Source: Pseudomonas sp. A34-9 (GTDB taxonomy: Bacteria > Pseudomonadota > Gammaproteobacteria > Pseudomonadales > Pseudomonadaceae). From it: a stretch of 64,000 bases of DNA. Positions 1 through 8,974 of this stretch are shown here, one piece after another. The stretch's first letter is position 1; every line of letters starts with the position of its first letter. The notes below the pieces were generated by a model. That model was not told the origin of the DNA. It was given only the letters and a program-made list of their open reading frames with translations, and did no database searches. Where the stretch lies: positions 1,638,501-1,702,500 of the forward strand of contig NZ_CP119967.1 in assembly GCF_029543085.1 (NCBI RefSeq), in the 5' to 3' direction. A program made the position numbers and the translations under genes.

Positions 1-650
1 ACCGCTTGATCCTGCTGTTTCGCAACGACACCTCGGCGTTCGACGGCAAGCGCATCGAGCAGCTCGACCGCAAAGGCATGGTCAACAACAAGTTCAACGC
101 CTTCATCATGCAGAAACTCGAAGCGGCCGGTATTCCGACCCAATTCGACAAACTGCTGGCCGACAACGAAGTCCTGGTGAAGAAGCTCGACATGATTCCG
201 GTCGAGTGCGTCGTGCGTAACTATGCTGCCGGCAGTCTGGTAAAACGCCTGGGCGTCGAAGAGGGCATGAAGCTCAACCCGTACACCTTCGAGCTGTTCC
301 TGAAGGACGACGCCAAGGGCGACCCGTTCATCAATGAATCCCACGTCGTGGCATTCGGTTGGGGCACCGCCGAGCAACTGGTTCGCATGAAAGAACTGTC
401 GCTCAAGGTCAACGAAGTCCTGACCAAGCTGTTCGACGACGCTGGCCTGCTGCTGGTCGACTTCAAGCTTGAATTCGGCGTGTTCAGCGACGGCTCCATC
501 GTCCTCGGCGACGAGTTCAGCCCGGACGGCTGCCGTCTGTGGGACAAGGACACCAAGAAGAAGATGGACAAAGACCGCTTCCGCCAAGGCCTCGGTGACG
601 TCATCGAAGCCTACGAAGAAGTCGCCAATCGTCTGGGCGTACCGCTTTAA
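1..650 (+). CDS. purC: Phosphoribosylaminoimidazole-succinocarboxamide synthase (SAICAR synthetase), 5' end missing
   Basis: Ligates aspartate to CAIR with ATP in de novo purine synthesis (cytosol). The reading frame is already open at base 3, so the gene begins outside the window; roughly the first 22 residues of a ~236-aa bacterial PurC are missing. Family landmarks visible are [10 protein letters not shown] near the start, the VRNYAAGSL segment, and the C-terminal part LVDFKLEFG ... [14 protein letters not shown], which carries nucleotide and substrate contacts. The stop is TAA at 648-650. A tRNA-Ser gene follows 84 bp downstream on the same strand. Identification is secure; only the start is not visible. 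Confidence 0.97.
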   Translation, partial: RLILLFRNDTSAFDGKRIEQLDRKGMVNNKFNAFIMQKLEAAGIPTQFDKLLADNEVLVKKLDMIPVECVVRNYAAGSLVKRLGVEEGMKLNPYTFELFLKDDAKGDPFINESHVVAFGWGTAEQLVRMKELSLKVNEVLTKLFDDAGLLLVDFKLEFGVFSDGSIVLGDEFSPDGCRLWDKDTKKKMDKDRFRQGLGDVIEAYEEVANRLGVPL

Positions 651-733
651 TCGACGCAAGCATCTGATAGCACGAAGAAATTTTCGAAAGAGGGTTTGCT
701 TTCGGTAAAAGTGTTGTTATGATGCGCGCCGTT

Positions 734-823
734 GGAGAGATGCCAGAGTGGCCGAATGGGACGGATTCGAAATCCGTTGTACCTTCACCGGTACCTAGGG
801 TTCGAATCCCTATCTCTCCGCCA
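734..823 (+). tRNA. tRNA-Ser (anticodon CGA)
   Basis: The 90-nt sequence has acceptor arms GGAGAGA / TCTCTCC, an encoded 3' CCA, a class II long variable arm, the T-loop core GGTTCGAATCC, and an anticodon loop TTCGAAA giving CGA (reads UCG). Its 3' end (from 807) is repeated at 12553-12570, so this gene is the integration target of the island to its right; the tRNA stays intact because the element restores the 3' end. Confidence 0.97.
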
Positions 824-824
824 T
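807..824 (+). repeat. attL core: 18-bp direct repeat of the tRNA-Ser 3' end
   Basis: TCCCTATCTCTCCGCCAT is the last 17 bases of the tRNA plus one base. The identical 18-mer occurs at 12553-12570 in the same orientation, with a tyrosine recombinase gene next to the far copy. This is the usual signature of integration into a tRNA 3' end. The pair bounds an insertion of about 11.7 kb. Confidence 0.9.
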
Positions 825-832
825 ACAAATGA

Positions 833-866
833 AAGCCCCTGAAATCAATGGTTTCAGGGGCTTTTT
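833..866 (+). terminator. Intrinsic terminator downstream of tRNA-Ser
   Basis: An AGCCCCTGAAA / TTTCAGGGGCT stem (11 bp, 7-nt loop) is followed by TTTTTG and more T. It lies inside the island end, so it is supplied by the element; the terminator beyond the other att copy (12578-12616) is the likely original. Confidence 0.85.
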
Positions 867-875
867 GTTTTTTGG

Positions 876-897
876 TTGTACGTAGAGTTTGTACGTA
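876..897 (+). promoter_or_regulatory. Candidate integrase arm-type sites (left end)
   Basis: There are two direct copies of TTGTACGTA at 876-884 and 889-897, 13 bp start to start. The same pair with the same spacing and orientation occurs at 12470-12491 at the other island end. Position (within 75 bp of each core) and repetition fit the arm-binding sites of a tyrosine recombinase; binding itself is inference. Confidence 0.6.
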
Positions 898-1982
898 AAT
901 AAAACCGCAGATTCCCCTCCCGTTGTACCAAAATTTCGCACCCGGCGGCATGCCCTTTAAGTAGGGGTATGGTGCTTCGAAGGCCCTATGTGTAGACGGA
1001 TCAGAACGATTTGTTCTACTGATTGTTCAGCATTCTTTATATATCATGTGGGTTGTTCTAACAGTCCGTGTTTGCCACGTGCAGCATGGTTTAACTGCAC
1101 GATTAATACGGCGCCGATTAAGCATGAAAATTGGTTGATTGAGCAGCCGTCCTAGTTCTTTCTGTGCAAGGCGCCAGCGTGCGATTTGAGCGGTGATCGG
1201 AAGGTGTTTGCTAGGGTGGTGGCAGGTCTTTCCTGCGTGCCTTAGGCGGGCTTATTGGGGGCTACTGGTTCGACTTGGCATCAGCGTATCTAAAGTTGAA
1301 AATATTTTCTATTTTCCTTCGATTTTGGCATTTGACCGACATAAATACATGTGTGGTCCTAAACTATATCTTCCGCCAATGTTTAATCCGGCATGGGGCG
1401 GGAAGTAGAATAGGTGCACAGGTCGAAACCATAATCGACCATAAATTCGAACGGTATCAATTTCTAAGAGACGTCAAGAACGTTGGGTGTAGATGGCCGT
1501 GCGATAATGTTGCGTAAGCGGGTTTTTCCGGGAAGTCACAATCGGAAGAATTTGCAACCTCTATCGCCAAACTAGAACAATGAATTATGGACCATGACAG
1601 GATGATGGCTCTGCAGAAAAAGATGCAACCATCGATTCGATTGAACTTCGTCATACTGGACTCAATCGGATACCGTAGCTGCTGCGAAGCAAAAAACAGA
1701 CATTAATCGTGCATAGGGTTACCCGCGCGAGCTAAACATCAAGATAATACTTGTTGTATGGAAGTCTAGTATGGGCCGTGCCGGGGACGTTCTTCAGACT
1801 CCCTTGGAAGGATTTTCCTGGACAGGGAAAATCCGTCCGGAACTTTCTTCAGGATGGTTTTTAATATCAAAGCAAAAACATACTGGATCGCCATAGGCGA
1901 TGCCCGTAGGGCTGATATAATACATTTAATTGTTGTTTTGGTTGATTAATGATTGTTTGTAATTTTGTTGTTGGTTATGGAT
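898..1982. other. Long AT-rich island stretch without a convincing gene
   Basis: About 1.1 kb inside the left island end. Only short frames with no recognisable protein character or ribosome site are present. One inverted repeat is clear: GGATTTTCC at 1810-1818 and GGAAAATCC at 1826-1834 (9-bp arms, 7-nt loop), with further GC-rich flanks. It may hold decayed genes or an RNA; I cannot name either. Confidence 0.5.
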
Positions 1983-2741
1983 TCATAGGGTCAAATCCTC
2001 TGGTGTAAACTTCATCTTGAAAGATTTGAATTGACTGATTTCCGTTGGTTTCATTTCCTGCATTTCAGTGAGCCTTCCAATATTCTTGACTGCGGCTACT
2101 GCTGACTTATCAAATGCCAGGTCACCACTGGTTTTCGCTACGTCAACCGAAGTGACAGTTCCATCTGGACTGATACTGATTTGCAGTTCAACGATCATTT
2201 CCTGCCTTGCAGATGGCGGGCGTGACCAGCCCTCAGAAGCTCGGGACTTAATAAGCTCGTCAAAGTGAGCAGCCAGATCAGGATATTCTTGTTTGATGGA
2301 TACATGTGTGGGTACGGACGTAGGTGCAGTAGTCGGCTGTTTGACTAGCTGTTTTACAATTTTCTTATTAGTAGTTAACCGTTCAATAACTGGCGTTCCG
2401 TACACATCTGTACCTACCACGCGAACAAACTGCCCTTGGAGTTTTCGCCCGTTGAAGTCGCCTTCTTGTTGTTTGACTGCAACCCTTAATCGGCCACTGC
2501 TTTCCCATACGTAGCAAAGGCCATCATCGCACGCAGTTATTGCGAACTCTTTATCCAGTTCAAATGCTTTGTTTTTGAACCAGTTCAATTCTTGGTTTTG
2601 ATTGCTTGCAAACGCCCTTGACAGCTCGCCCCAATAGGTCACGTTATTAGCGTCTTCCAGGGCTTTCAAATTTGTTTCACTATAATTTTGCCCAAGTGCA
2701 ATCGCGGGCAAAAACATCAAGGCTGAAATGATTTTTCGCAT
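1983..2741 (-). CDS. Exported protein with TolA/TonB-type C-terminal domain
   Basis: The 252-aa protein begins with a signal peptide (MRKIISALMFLPAIALG, then QNYSE). Residues about 170-250 look like a TonB/TolA C-terminal fold: IVELQISISPDGTVTSVDV, then SGDLAFDKSAVAAVKNIG and a closing FKMKFTPEDL motif typical of Pseudomonas TolA-like proteins. The middle holds a Pro/Thr-rich linker (QPTTAPTSVPT). There is no long helical spanning rod and no TonB-type N-terminal membrane anchor, so a classical energy transducer role is unlikely; a periplasmic envelope protein is inferred. The start ATG has GGGAG 5 bp upstream. It is island cargo on the minus strand, next to a small membrane protein gene; function unknown. 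Confidence 0.7.
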   Translation of the reverse strand: MRKIISALMFLPAIALGQNYSETNLKALEDANNVTYWGELSRAFASNQNQELNWFKNKAFELDKEFAITACDDGLCYVWESSGRLRVAVKQQEGDFNGRKLQGQFVRVVGTDVYGTPVIERLTTNKKIVKQLVKQPTTAPTSVPTHVSIKQEYPDLAAHFDELIKSRASEGWSRPPSARQEMIVELQISISPDGTVTSVDVAKTSGDLAFDKSAVAAVKNIGRLTEMQEMKPTEISQFKSFKMKFTPEDLTL

Positions 2742-2892
2742 AATGCTCCCATTATTCTAATTATTGACAAGCCAGATAACACCATTAGCAGGAAGCGTTC
2801 CATGTGAAGTCCCTGCTGATGGGTATAAGTATCCAACGCTTTGTGTTATTGAGCAGGCGTTTTGTTATGGTTACTAATCTGGATCACAAGTA

Positions 2893-3180
2893 TCAGTTCT
2901 TGTACGTCAACCATACTAACCCCATCACGATTGCTACCCAGATGATTGCTATCAATGACCACTTCAGTGCGGACAGAAAACCCGCACCGCTTGCAGCACC
3001 GAACCTGAAGCCAATGCCCCAGCGCCACCACTTGTTTACTGCGTAAGCCACTGGTGGAGCGGCTAGAAGGAATGCCCATAGCAGATCATCAGATATGCCC
3101 TTACCAGTTTGGGCGGCTGATACAGCGCTTGATGCGGTTGCTAATGTCATCAACAGCCAGGCCCGTCGAAAAAGGGTCAT
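2893..3180 (-). CDS. Small membrane protein, unknown function
   Basis: The 95-aa protein has an N-terminal signal-like segment ending ASSAVSAAQ (about residues 1-24), a hydrophobic stretch DLLWAFLLAAPPVAYAVNKW and a C-terminal transmembrane helix LKWSLIAIIWVAIVMGLVWL. That makes two or three membrane spans separated by a short Gly/Ala-rich basic loop (WRWGIGFRFGAASGAG). No family is recognised. It reads in the same direction as the TolA-like gene downstream (151-bp gap), so they may share a transcript. The hydrophobic pattern is strongly protein-like, which is why I accept it although the ribosome site is weak. Confidence 0.6.
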   Translation of the reverse strand: MTLFRRAWLLMTLATASSAVSAAQTGKGISDDLLWAFLLAAPPVAYAVNKWWRWGIGFRFGAASGAGFLSALKWSLIAIIWVAIVMGLVWLTYKN

Positions 3181-3464
3181 GCGATTCGTCCTTGAATGTC
3201 AGTTGCTTGAATTGGCCTGGAGACGCAGACGGTGCAAGGTCGCGGGAATCCCGGCCAAGAATAAAATCAAAGCCATCAGCAGCAGCACAGAGCCCACCAT
3301 GTCCCCGCACACCCGTCAACCATGTGTCCGGTCCGTACAGGCGGAAGGTGTACGAAATCGGCGCGATTCGATATTGTTTTGAAGCTTTTGAGCTAATTCT
3401 TATATTCGGATAAATCCCCCTTTAAATAACCTATAGGTCCATTTACCTCTGGTGTGTTTATCTT

Positions 3465-4163
3465 ATGAAGCAAACGACAAAACAAATTGCCCTGGTCCTT
3501 AGCATCGCGACATTGGCGGCAACGTCCACGTCTGCATCAGCTATAGATCTACGTGTTATCGGCGCTGTTACACCCTCCGCGTGCACGCCAGTATTAGGGG
3601 GGGGCGGCACGATTGACTATGGCAGCATTCCCCCTAGCTCGCTGTCTCCTACCGACTATACCGTTCTGCCAGTGATGAGCACTGCAATGAATATCACGTG
3701 TGACGCACCTGCGAAAGTTGCAGTTGTCGCCAAAAACGGACGCGTCGGGACATTGGCAGGATCAACTGAGGGCGCTACCGGAGTTGGGTTTTCACCTGTA
3801 AATCTCTTAGGCTTTACAAATATGGCCGCTGCAGGTCTTGGTCTAGATGGCAACAGCAAAATAGGAGGTTATTCCGTAGCCTTTCAAGCATCAACTATGC
3901 TCGCTGATGGTGTTCCCGTAACAACCATCCAAAAGACTTCTTTGGGGGGCGAATTTTCCGCTAGTGTCGCCGGGGCTATTTATGGTACCAACACTAATCG
4001 ATATTTGTCTTGGGCTGCTACCGGTTCTTTGGATCCAGTAGCATTTACAACTCTTACTGGTCAGCTTCAAGTGCAAGCCTACCTAAACAAGAGCACTGAA
4101 CTAGACCTGTCGAAGCCAGTAAATCTAGATGGTTTGACCACTCTTGAACTAGTTTACTTGTAA
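3465..4163 (+). CDS. Fimbrial major subunit, DUF1120-like (island chaperone-usher operon)
   Basis: The 232-aa protein has a signal peptide (MKQTTKQIALVLSIATLAATSTSASA). The mature part starts IDLRVIGAVTPSACTPVL and carries the paired-cysteine pilin layout (Cys in PSACTP and in NITCDAP). It ends on an alternating hydrophobic strand (LTTLELVYL), as subunits that complement a chaperone or neighbouring pilin do. The GGGTIDYGSIPPSSL segment is typical of the DUF1120 fimbrial group in Pseudomonas. First gene of a four-gene operon with chaperone, usher and a second subunit. A short hairpin follows it at 4180-4195, a position where partial termination would make this the most abundant product. Base composition is more AT-rich than the core. 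Confidence 0.85.
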   Translation: MKQTTKQIALVLSIATLAATSTSASAIDLRVIGAVTPSACTPVLGGGGTIDYGSIPPSSLSPTDYTVLPVMSTAMNITCDAPAKVAVVAKNGRVGTLAGSTEGATGVGFSPVNLLGFTNMAAAGLGLDGNSKIGGYSVAFQASTMLADGVPVTTIQKTSLGGEFSASVAGAIYGTNTNRYLSWAATGSLDPVAFTTLTGQLQVQAYLNKSTELDLSKPVNLDGLTTLELVYL

Positions 4164-4179
4164 CTCCGCTTAATTTGGT

Positions 4180-4195
4180 CGGCTCAATAGAGCCG
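4180..4195 (+). terminator. Hairpin between fimbrial subunit and chaperone genes
   Basis: CGGCTC-AATA-GAGCCG, a perfect 6-bp stem, lies 17 bp after the subunit stop and is followed by a weak T-rich stretch (TCTTGTTTT). It is probably a partial terminator or mRNA stabiliser; a similarly placed hairpin exists in the second fimbrial operon (37992-38016). Confidence 0.45.
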
Positions 4196-4269
4196 GCTAT
4201 CCTCTTGTTTTAATGGTTTTTCAATTCGCACTTAAATTAACCGTATTTAAATTAGACGGTAATTATCCA

Positions 4270-4968
4270 ATGAAATTTTCCCCGATTTTTAAGGCTGGGG
4301 CCGCTGCCCTGTGGCTGGCATCTACAGGTGCGCATGCCACGGGCGTGGTTCCCGAAACTTCCGTGGTGATTGTTGAACAAGATGATGGTGAGGGTGCCAT
4401 CAATGTCCAGAACACCGATGCCTTCCCGGTATTGTTGCTGACCACATTGATCGACATACCTGAAGATCCTGAGAGTTTGCTGATCATTACACCGCCTGCA
4501 GCTCGCGTTGAACCGGGTAAGACTCAGCGTGTTCGCTTTATCATTTCCACTAAAGCCCCCCTCAAAACCGAGCGCCTGAAACGTGTCACGTTTGACGGTG
4601 TGCCTCCCCAGCAAAAGGGCAAAAGTGAAGTGCGCACCACCGTGCGTCAGAACTTACCGGTCATTGTCCGCCCTGCAGGGTTGGAGAGAGACCTTGCCCC
4701 TTGGAAACATCTGACCTGGAAGTTGAAGGACAACAGACTGATCGTCAACAACCCATCGCCTTACGTTGTGCGTCTGGGACAAGGCGTGCAGACCCTGCCG
4801 GATCACACCTCCTGGATCCTGCCAAACGCCTATGTGCTGCCAGGACAAACACTGACTGTTAAGCCCGAGAACGGCAAAACAGCGGGAGCGGCCCAACAGA
4901 TCCGTATATCACCCGCTACCACTTGGGGTTACACCGTCGACACATACGACGCGACTCTGAGCCAGTAA
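4270..4968 (+). CDS. Periplasmic fimbrial chaperone (PapD-like)
   Basis: The 232-aa protein escorts pilin subunits to the usher by donating a beta strand. Signal peptide at residues 1-23 (MKFSPIFKAGAAALWLASTGAHA). The N-terminal Ig-like domain shows VVIVEQDDGEGAINVQNT, then PPAARVEPGKTQRVRFI, the usual chaperone core with the conserved basic-rich strand; a second beta domain covers about 140-232. I chose the ATG at 4270 because it directly begins a good signal peptide; an in-frame upstream start at 4213 would add 19 residues without one. The stop overlaps the ribosome site of the usher gene (AAGGG at 4968-4972). Confidence 0.88.
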   Translation: MKFSPIFKAGAAALWLASTGAHATGVVPETSVVIVEQDDGEGAINVQNTDAFPVLLLTTLIDIPEDPESLLIITPPAARVEPGKTQRVRFIISTKAPLKTERLKRVTFDGVPPQQKGKSEVRTTVRQNLPVIVRPAGLERDLAPWKHLTWKLKDNRLIVNNPSPYVVRLGQGVQTLPDHTSWILPNAYVLPGQTLTVKPENGKTAGAAQQIRISPATTWGYTVDTYDATLSQ

Positions 4969-4979
4969 AGGGTTATTCA

Positions 4980-7418
4980 GTGCAACAGCCGTATCAGAAC
5001 GACTTCACGAAGTGTCTTCAGAACTCTGTACTTTCGCTCGCTGTGTTAGCGGCGATTGTCGTGGCACCCAAAGCCTACGCAACAGAAAACCCTCAGCAGG
5101 CATTCGAAACTGAGTTTGACACTCAGGCAATCAACTCACGGGGCGTTGACCCCTCGCTCGCTGAGTTGTTTCGTCATGCGCCACGCTTTCTTCCTGGCGA
5201 GAACTCGGTGACATTAACGGTGAACGGCAGTGCGCGTGGAAAAATCACGGCGCGTTTTGATAACAACGGACAACTGTGTGCTGACAAAAGCTTTCAGAAG
5301 CAAGCTGGATTATTATCCCCTCCTAGCTTTAGCAAAGAGATCGCCTGCTTCGATCTGAAAACCGCTTGGCCGCAAACTGAGCTCAATCTAGACCCGGGAG
5401 CGGGTCGGGTTGATCTGGTGCTTCCACTACAGGCCGTCGCCAATCCTGGAACCGAAAGTGGCAATTGGCATCACGGTGGCGTTGCCGGGATGCTCAATTA
5501 TGATGGCCAGTACCTGGACTCTGCTGGCTCCACGGCCGGCGTAACCTTCATGCAACTGGCAAGCGAAGCTGGACTCAATGTCAACGACTGGATCATCCGA
5601 AGTCGCCAGACATTTTCACGCTTTAACGGTGTGGACACGATGCAGCACCAAGCAGCCTACACGCAACGCACCTTTACTGATTCTAAACAGGTTCTTCAAG
5701 CGGGGCAGGTCAGTCTTTCCAACTCCATGTTCGGTACCGGTCAGGTGATGGGCTTTCAAATGTTTCCCGAGGCCGCACTCCAGGGTTCTCGTGGAGGCCC
5801 TGGGTTAGTAGAGGGTATTGCCGATAGCCAATCGGTGGTTGAAATTCGCCAGTCCGGCGTACTGGTGCACAGCACCACAGTTCCGGCAGGCCCCTTCCGG
5901 TTACAGGGCTTCTCATTGCTTAACACCCGATCAGATCTGGAAGTCACTATGACGGGAAGCAATGGTGAAAGGCGTCAATTTACCGTGCCGGCTTCCGCCT
6001 TGCTGCTCAACGGTAATACGGTAGCGCCAGGTCTCTCCATTGGTGTCGGTAAGCTTGATCAAGAAGGCAGTAGCGAATCGCCCCTGCTTGCGACTATTGC
6101 CAATGGCTGGGTGCTAAATCCGCACGTCACGCTCAATGCCGGCCTGCTTGGGTCGGCCCCCTATCGCGCGAGCGCCGTCGGCCTTGATACCCAGCCTTGG
6201 GACTCTACGTTGCTGTCCCTGCAAGGCACATTTTCTGAGGATGCCGCCCATGATTTTAGGGGAGCGTCGCTCACGGCTTCATTGACCCACAACCTGAGCG
6301 AGCGCGTCAGCGTCAGTGTCAACGCCAGCCAGCAAACCGACAGTTATCGCGAGCTCAATGATGCCCTGCAGGACGATGACCTCGAGAGCACTCTGGGGCG
6401 CAGCTTTAAACAAGTCGGTGTAGGTTTGGGGTGGTCAACACAGTCGCTCGGTAGCCTGTCACTCTCGATGGCGCGCAGCACGGACTTCAACGGTGAAAGC
6501 ACGGACTATATGCGCGGTGGTTGGAGCAAACAGTTTGGCCAAGTCTACGTCGCTGCCAGTCTGGAGCAAGACACCGGCACTTCGACCATGGATTCCGACA
6601 CCCGTTTTTACCTGACAGTCAATATCCCCTTCGGCAGCCGTAGTGTCAGCAGTTGGGTCAGAAGTTCGAATAATAGCCGCCGCGCGGGGGTACGTTACAG
6701 TGACCGTTCCAGCCGTGATCGGGGCTGGAGCCTGTCGAGTGAGCAGGACTTTCTTAATCAGCGCACCTCAACCAGCGGCACCGTGGATATGGTCACGCCG
6801 GTCAGCCAGCTCAGTGGCAGCCTCAGTCGCGACTCCGATAACTACAGCTCTTGGTCGGCCCGCGCTACAGGTGCAGTGGTAGCACACGAGAAGGGGTTTA
6901 CGCTTTCACCCTACCGCGTTGAAGATACCTTTGGCATCGCCAAGGTTGGTGAAGAAGGTGGGGTAAAGCTCGATACCCCGTCCGGCCCAACCTGGACTGA
7001 TTCAGACGGGAACGCGGTTTTGCCCTCACTCAATGGTTTCAAGCGCTCTTCCATTCAGGTAGACACCCGTAGCTTGGCGAAGAATGTCGACATAGCCAAC
7101 GCTTACCAGGAAACAGAGGCCGCTCGCGGTTCAGTTAACTACGTCAATTTTGATGTGGTGCGTACGCGCCGGGTTCTGGTGGATGTCAAAGATGATCAAG
7201 GTAAACCACTACCACGCGGAGCCAGTGTATTTAATGAAACCGGCGGTTTCGTGACTGTTGTGGGTGAGAAAGGCATCGTATTCATTTCTGATGCCGGCAA
7301 TGGAGGGACGCTGGAAGTGCAGAGCTCCGGTAATACCCTTTGCACATTCTTCCTCTCACTGCCGTACACGGCGAATGGGAATGAACTGTACGAAACCGCC
7401 AGCGCGCAATGTCGCTGA
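4980..7418 (+). CDS. Outer-membrane fimbrial usher
   Basis: About 812 aa, close to the usual usher length (800-850). A signal peptide (near LAVLAAIVVAPKAYA) is followed by an N-terminal domain (AFETEFDTQAIN ... SLAELFR), the beta barrel with plug, and a C-terminal part ending in a Cys-containing domain (NTLCTFFLSL ... ASAQCR). Conserved usher stretches include GPFRLQGFSLLNTRSDLEVT and VPASALLL. I favour the GTG start at 4980, with AAGGG 7 bp upstream; the frame is open back to 4923 inside the chaperone gene. It forms the export and assembly pore for this operon's subunits. The N-terminal part is shorter on FimD landmarks than the second usher (38740-41235), so the two operons belong to different usher clades. 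Confidence 0.9.
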   Translation: MQQPYQNDFTKCLQNSVLSLAVLAAIVVAPKAYATENPQQAFETEFDTQAINSRGVDPSLAELFRHAPRFLPGENSVTLTVNGSARGKITARFDNNGQLCADKSFQKQAGLLSPPSFSKEIACFDLKTAWPQTELNLDPGAGRVDLVLPLQAVANPGTESGNWHHGGVAGMLNYDGQYLDSAGSTAGVTFMQLASEAGLNVNDWIIRSRQTFSRFNGVDTMQHQAAYTQRTFTDSKQVLQAGQVSLSNSMFGTGQVMGFQMFPEAALQGSRGGPGLVEGIADSQSVVEIRQSGVLVHSTTVPAGPFRLQGFSLLNTRSDLEVTMTGSNGERRQFTVPASALLLNGNTVAPGLSIGVGKLDQEGSSESPLLATIANGWVLNPHVTLNAGLLGSAPYRASAVGLDTQPWDSTLLSLQGTFSEDAAHDFRGASLTASLTHNLSERVSVSVNASQQTDSYRELNDALQDDDLESTLGRSFKQVGVGLGWSTQSLGSLSLSMARSTDFNGESTDYMRGGWSKQFGQVYVAASLEQDTGTSTMDSDTRFYLTVNIPFGSRSVSSWVRSSNNSRRAGVRYSDRSSRDRGWSLSSEQDFLNQRTSTSGTVDMVTPVSQLSGSLSRDSDNYSSWSARATGAVVAHEKGFTLSPYRVEDTFGIAKVGEEGGVKLDTPSGPTWTDSDGNAVLPSLNGFKRSSIQVDTRSLAKNVDIANAYQETEAARGSVNYVNFDVVRTRRVLVDVKDDQGKPLPRGASVFNETGGFVTVVGEKGIVFISDAGNGGTLEVQSSGNTLCTFFLSLPYTANGNELYETASAQCR

Positions 7419-7430
7419 TAGGAGAACCCG

Positions 7431-8030
7431 ATGAAAATGCTCTTAGTTCCGTTGGTACTGGGATTTGTCTTTGGTCAGTACGCAGAGGCGAACTCGCAGT
7501 TGATCGGCGAATTACCTAGCATCCCTACTACCCTACCGATTGATAGCCGCTGTAGTTTGACCGTAGGGGGGGGGGTCGTTGATTACGGCACCCTGTCACG
7601 CTGGCAACTGCAGGATGCACAAATAGGCCAAAACAACGTCACATTCGGCAAGCGAACGCTGACGCTTAATGTGGCTTGTCCCTACACCCAGAGCATGCGT
7701 CTAATGTTACGCGGGGAACGCAGTGCTAGAGAAGATTTTCGTTATGGCAATCGCGGCAGCATGATAGTTCGGTTATTTGACGCTCAAATAGACGGCAGAA
7801 GTGTATTGATAGCCCGCGCCACGTCTGATGGGGTAATCAATGGAGACGCGGGGGATTCGGCCTTGCTTCGACCCGGTGAGAGCTTTGCTGCCATTTCAAG
7901 CGGCCAGCTTGCCCAGGGCAAGACCTTCACTGCGCGTCTGGAAATAGAACCCACGCTGCCCAAAAGTGATGCTCAGGTCTCAACATACGAGGTTAACGAA
8001 GCCAATTTGACGATTGAGCTGATGAACTGA
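7431..8030 (+). CDS. Minor fimbrial subunit or tip protein of the island operon
   Basis: The 199-aa protein has a signal peptide (MKMLLVPLVLGFVFGQYAEA) and Cys pairs at SRCSLTV and VACPYT. The GGGVVDYGTLSRWQL stretch matches the GGGTIDYG segment of the operon's first gene, so the two are paralogous pilins. The C-terminal strand ANLTIELMN suits chaperone complementation. The start has AGGAG 7 bp upstream and lies 12 bp after the usher stop. A poly-G run sits inside the gene at about 7565, a possible slippage site, but the frame here is intact. A tip or minor subunit role is inferred from its place at the operon end. Confidence 0.75.
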   Translation: MKMLLVPLVLGFVFGQYAEANSQLIGELPSIPTTLPIDSRCSLTVGGGVVDYGTLSRWQLQDAQIGQNNVTFGKRTLTLNVACPYTQSMRLMLRGERSAREDFRYGNRGSMIVRLFDAQIDGRSVLIARATSDGVINGDAGDSALLRPGESFAAISSGQLAQGKTFTARLEIEPTLPKSDAQVSTYEVNEANLTIELMN

Positions 8031-8113
8031 CGTAGTGCGTTTGACAGTCGGATCCAGCAGATGGGGCAGTTGAGTGTAGCCAATTTCAGTCCCGAATCAA
8101 GGAACCCCATTCT

Positions 8114-8242
8114 TTGATACGTAACGCATCATCAAACGACCGTTTGATGATTCTCGAAAATGACGGTCTTAAACGTATCAACAAAATAGCATTGCAAATA
8201 TAGTGATACCAATCTACAGTGATACCACGTTTAATGATACGT
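8114..8242. promoter_or_regulatory. Dyad-rich candidate recombination/operator region of the serine recombinase
   Basis: Directly upstream of the recombinase gene. TTGATACGT (8114-8122) faces ACGTATCAA (8173-8181); between them is a perfect palindrome ATCATCAAACG-AC-CGTTTGATGAT (8128-8151). A third TGATACGT is at 8235-8242, and two GATACC copies lie at 8205-8210 and 8221-8226. Clustered dyads beside a resolvase gene are what res sites look like; which are true crossover or operator sites cannot be told. Confidence 0.5.
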
Positions 8243-8253
8243 GAGCGCATCCC

Positions 8254-8883
8254 ATGTCCCGAACATTTCTATACTGCCGTGTTTCAACATCCACTCAGTT
8301 CACAGCAAACCAAGTGCAAGAAGTGAAAGCAGCGGGATTCGACGTACAGGCAAGCCGGGTAATAGAAGAAGTCATATCGGGCAGCATCGCTGCCTGTGAG
8401 CGGCAAGGGTTTCAAAAGCTCTTGGATCGAATGAAAACAGGTGACGTACTGATCGTGACCAAACTGGACCGATTGGGCCGAAACGCAATGGATGTGCGCC
8501 AGACCGTTGAACATCTAGCTGGAATTGGAATTCGCGTGCATTGCCTCGCATTAGGCGGCGTAGACCTGACCAGTCCGGCAGGCAAGATGACAATGCAGGT
8601 TTTGAGCGCAGTAGCAGAGTTTGAACGTGACCTGCTGATAGAGCGTACGCAGCAAGGGTTGATGCGCGCCAAGGCTGAGGGAAAGCAGCTTGGTCGTCCT
8701 GTTGCGATCAAGACGACGAACGACGTACAACGACTGAAACAGCAAGGATTTATTCAGACACGAGTTGCCAGTGAACTCGGTATTGGCATTGCTACGGTAA
8801 AGCGTCATTGGAATGTCACTGCCACTACGGGGGGGAAGCACGTACCACGTTGTTGGAGAGTGAAGAGTATAAATGCACTATGA
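8254..8883 (+). CDS. Serine recombinase of the resolvase/invertase family
   Basis: The 209-aa enzyme makes site-specific breaks through a 5' phosphoserine. The N-terminal catalytic domain has YCRVSTSTQ with the nucleophile Ser (about residue 11), then KLDRLGRNAMD and the AEFERDLLIERT helix. The C-terminal part after GRP (about 149) carries a helix-turn-helix (RVASELGIGIATVKRH). Length is normal for a resolvase or DNA invertase. It lies 223 bp after the fimbrial operon and is preceded by several dyads. Two roles are possible: resolution of a transposon or island dimer, or inversion controlling the neighbouring fimbriae. I do not see a pair of long inverted repeats flanking the fimbrial promoter, so the first is more likely. 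Confidence 0.88.
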   Translation: MSRTFLYCRVSTSTQFTANQVQEVKAAGFDVQASRVIEEVISGSIAACERQGFQKLLDRMKTGDVLIVTKLDRLGRNAMDVRQTVEHLAGIGIRVHCLALGGVDLTSPAGKMTMQVLSAVAEFERDLLIERTQQGLMRAKAEGKQLGRPVAIKTTNDVQRLKQQGFIQTRVASELGIGIATVKRHWNVTATTGGKHVPRCWRVKSINAL

Positions 8884-8974
8884 ATCGTTAATAAGGTGGT
8901 AGTGAAGCTCGTAAGGACAATAACGAAGTACGGTTACAGTGGAACTGAAACCCAGCATGGTTTGGTCGCGGCTG

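Noticed and set aside
221..604. Minus-strand frame of 127 codons inside purC
   Set aside because: Antisense shadow of a conserved gene; no family character.
3181..3464. Invertible promoter element upstream of the island fimbriae
   Set aside because: No long inverted repeats found around this spacer, though a serine recombinase is nearby.
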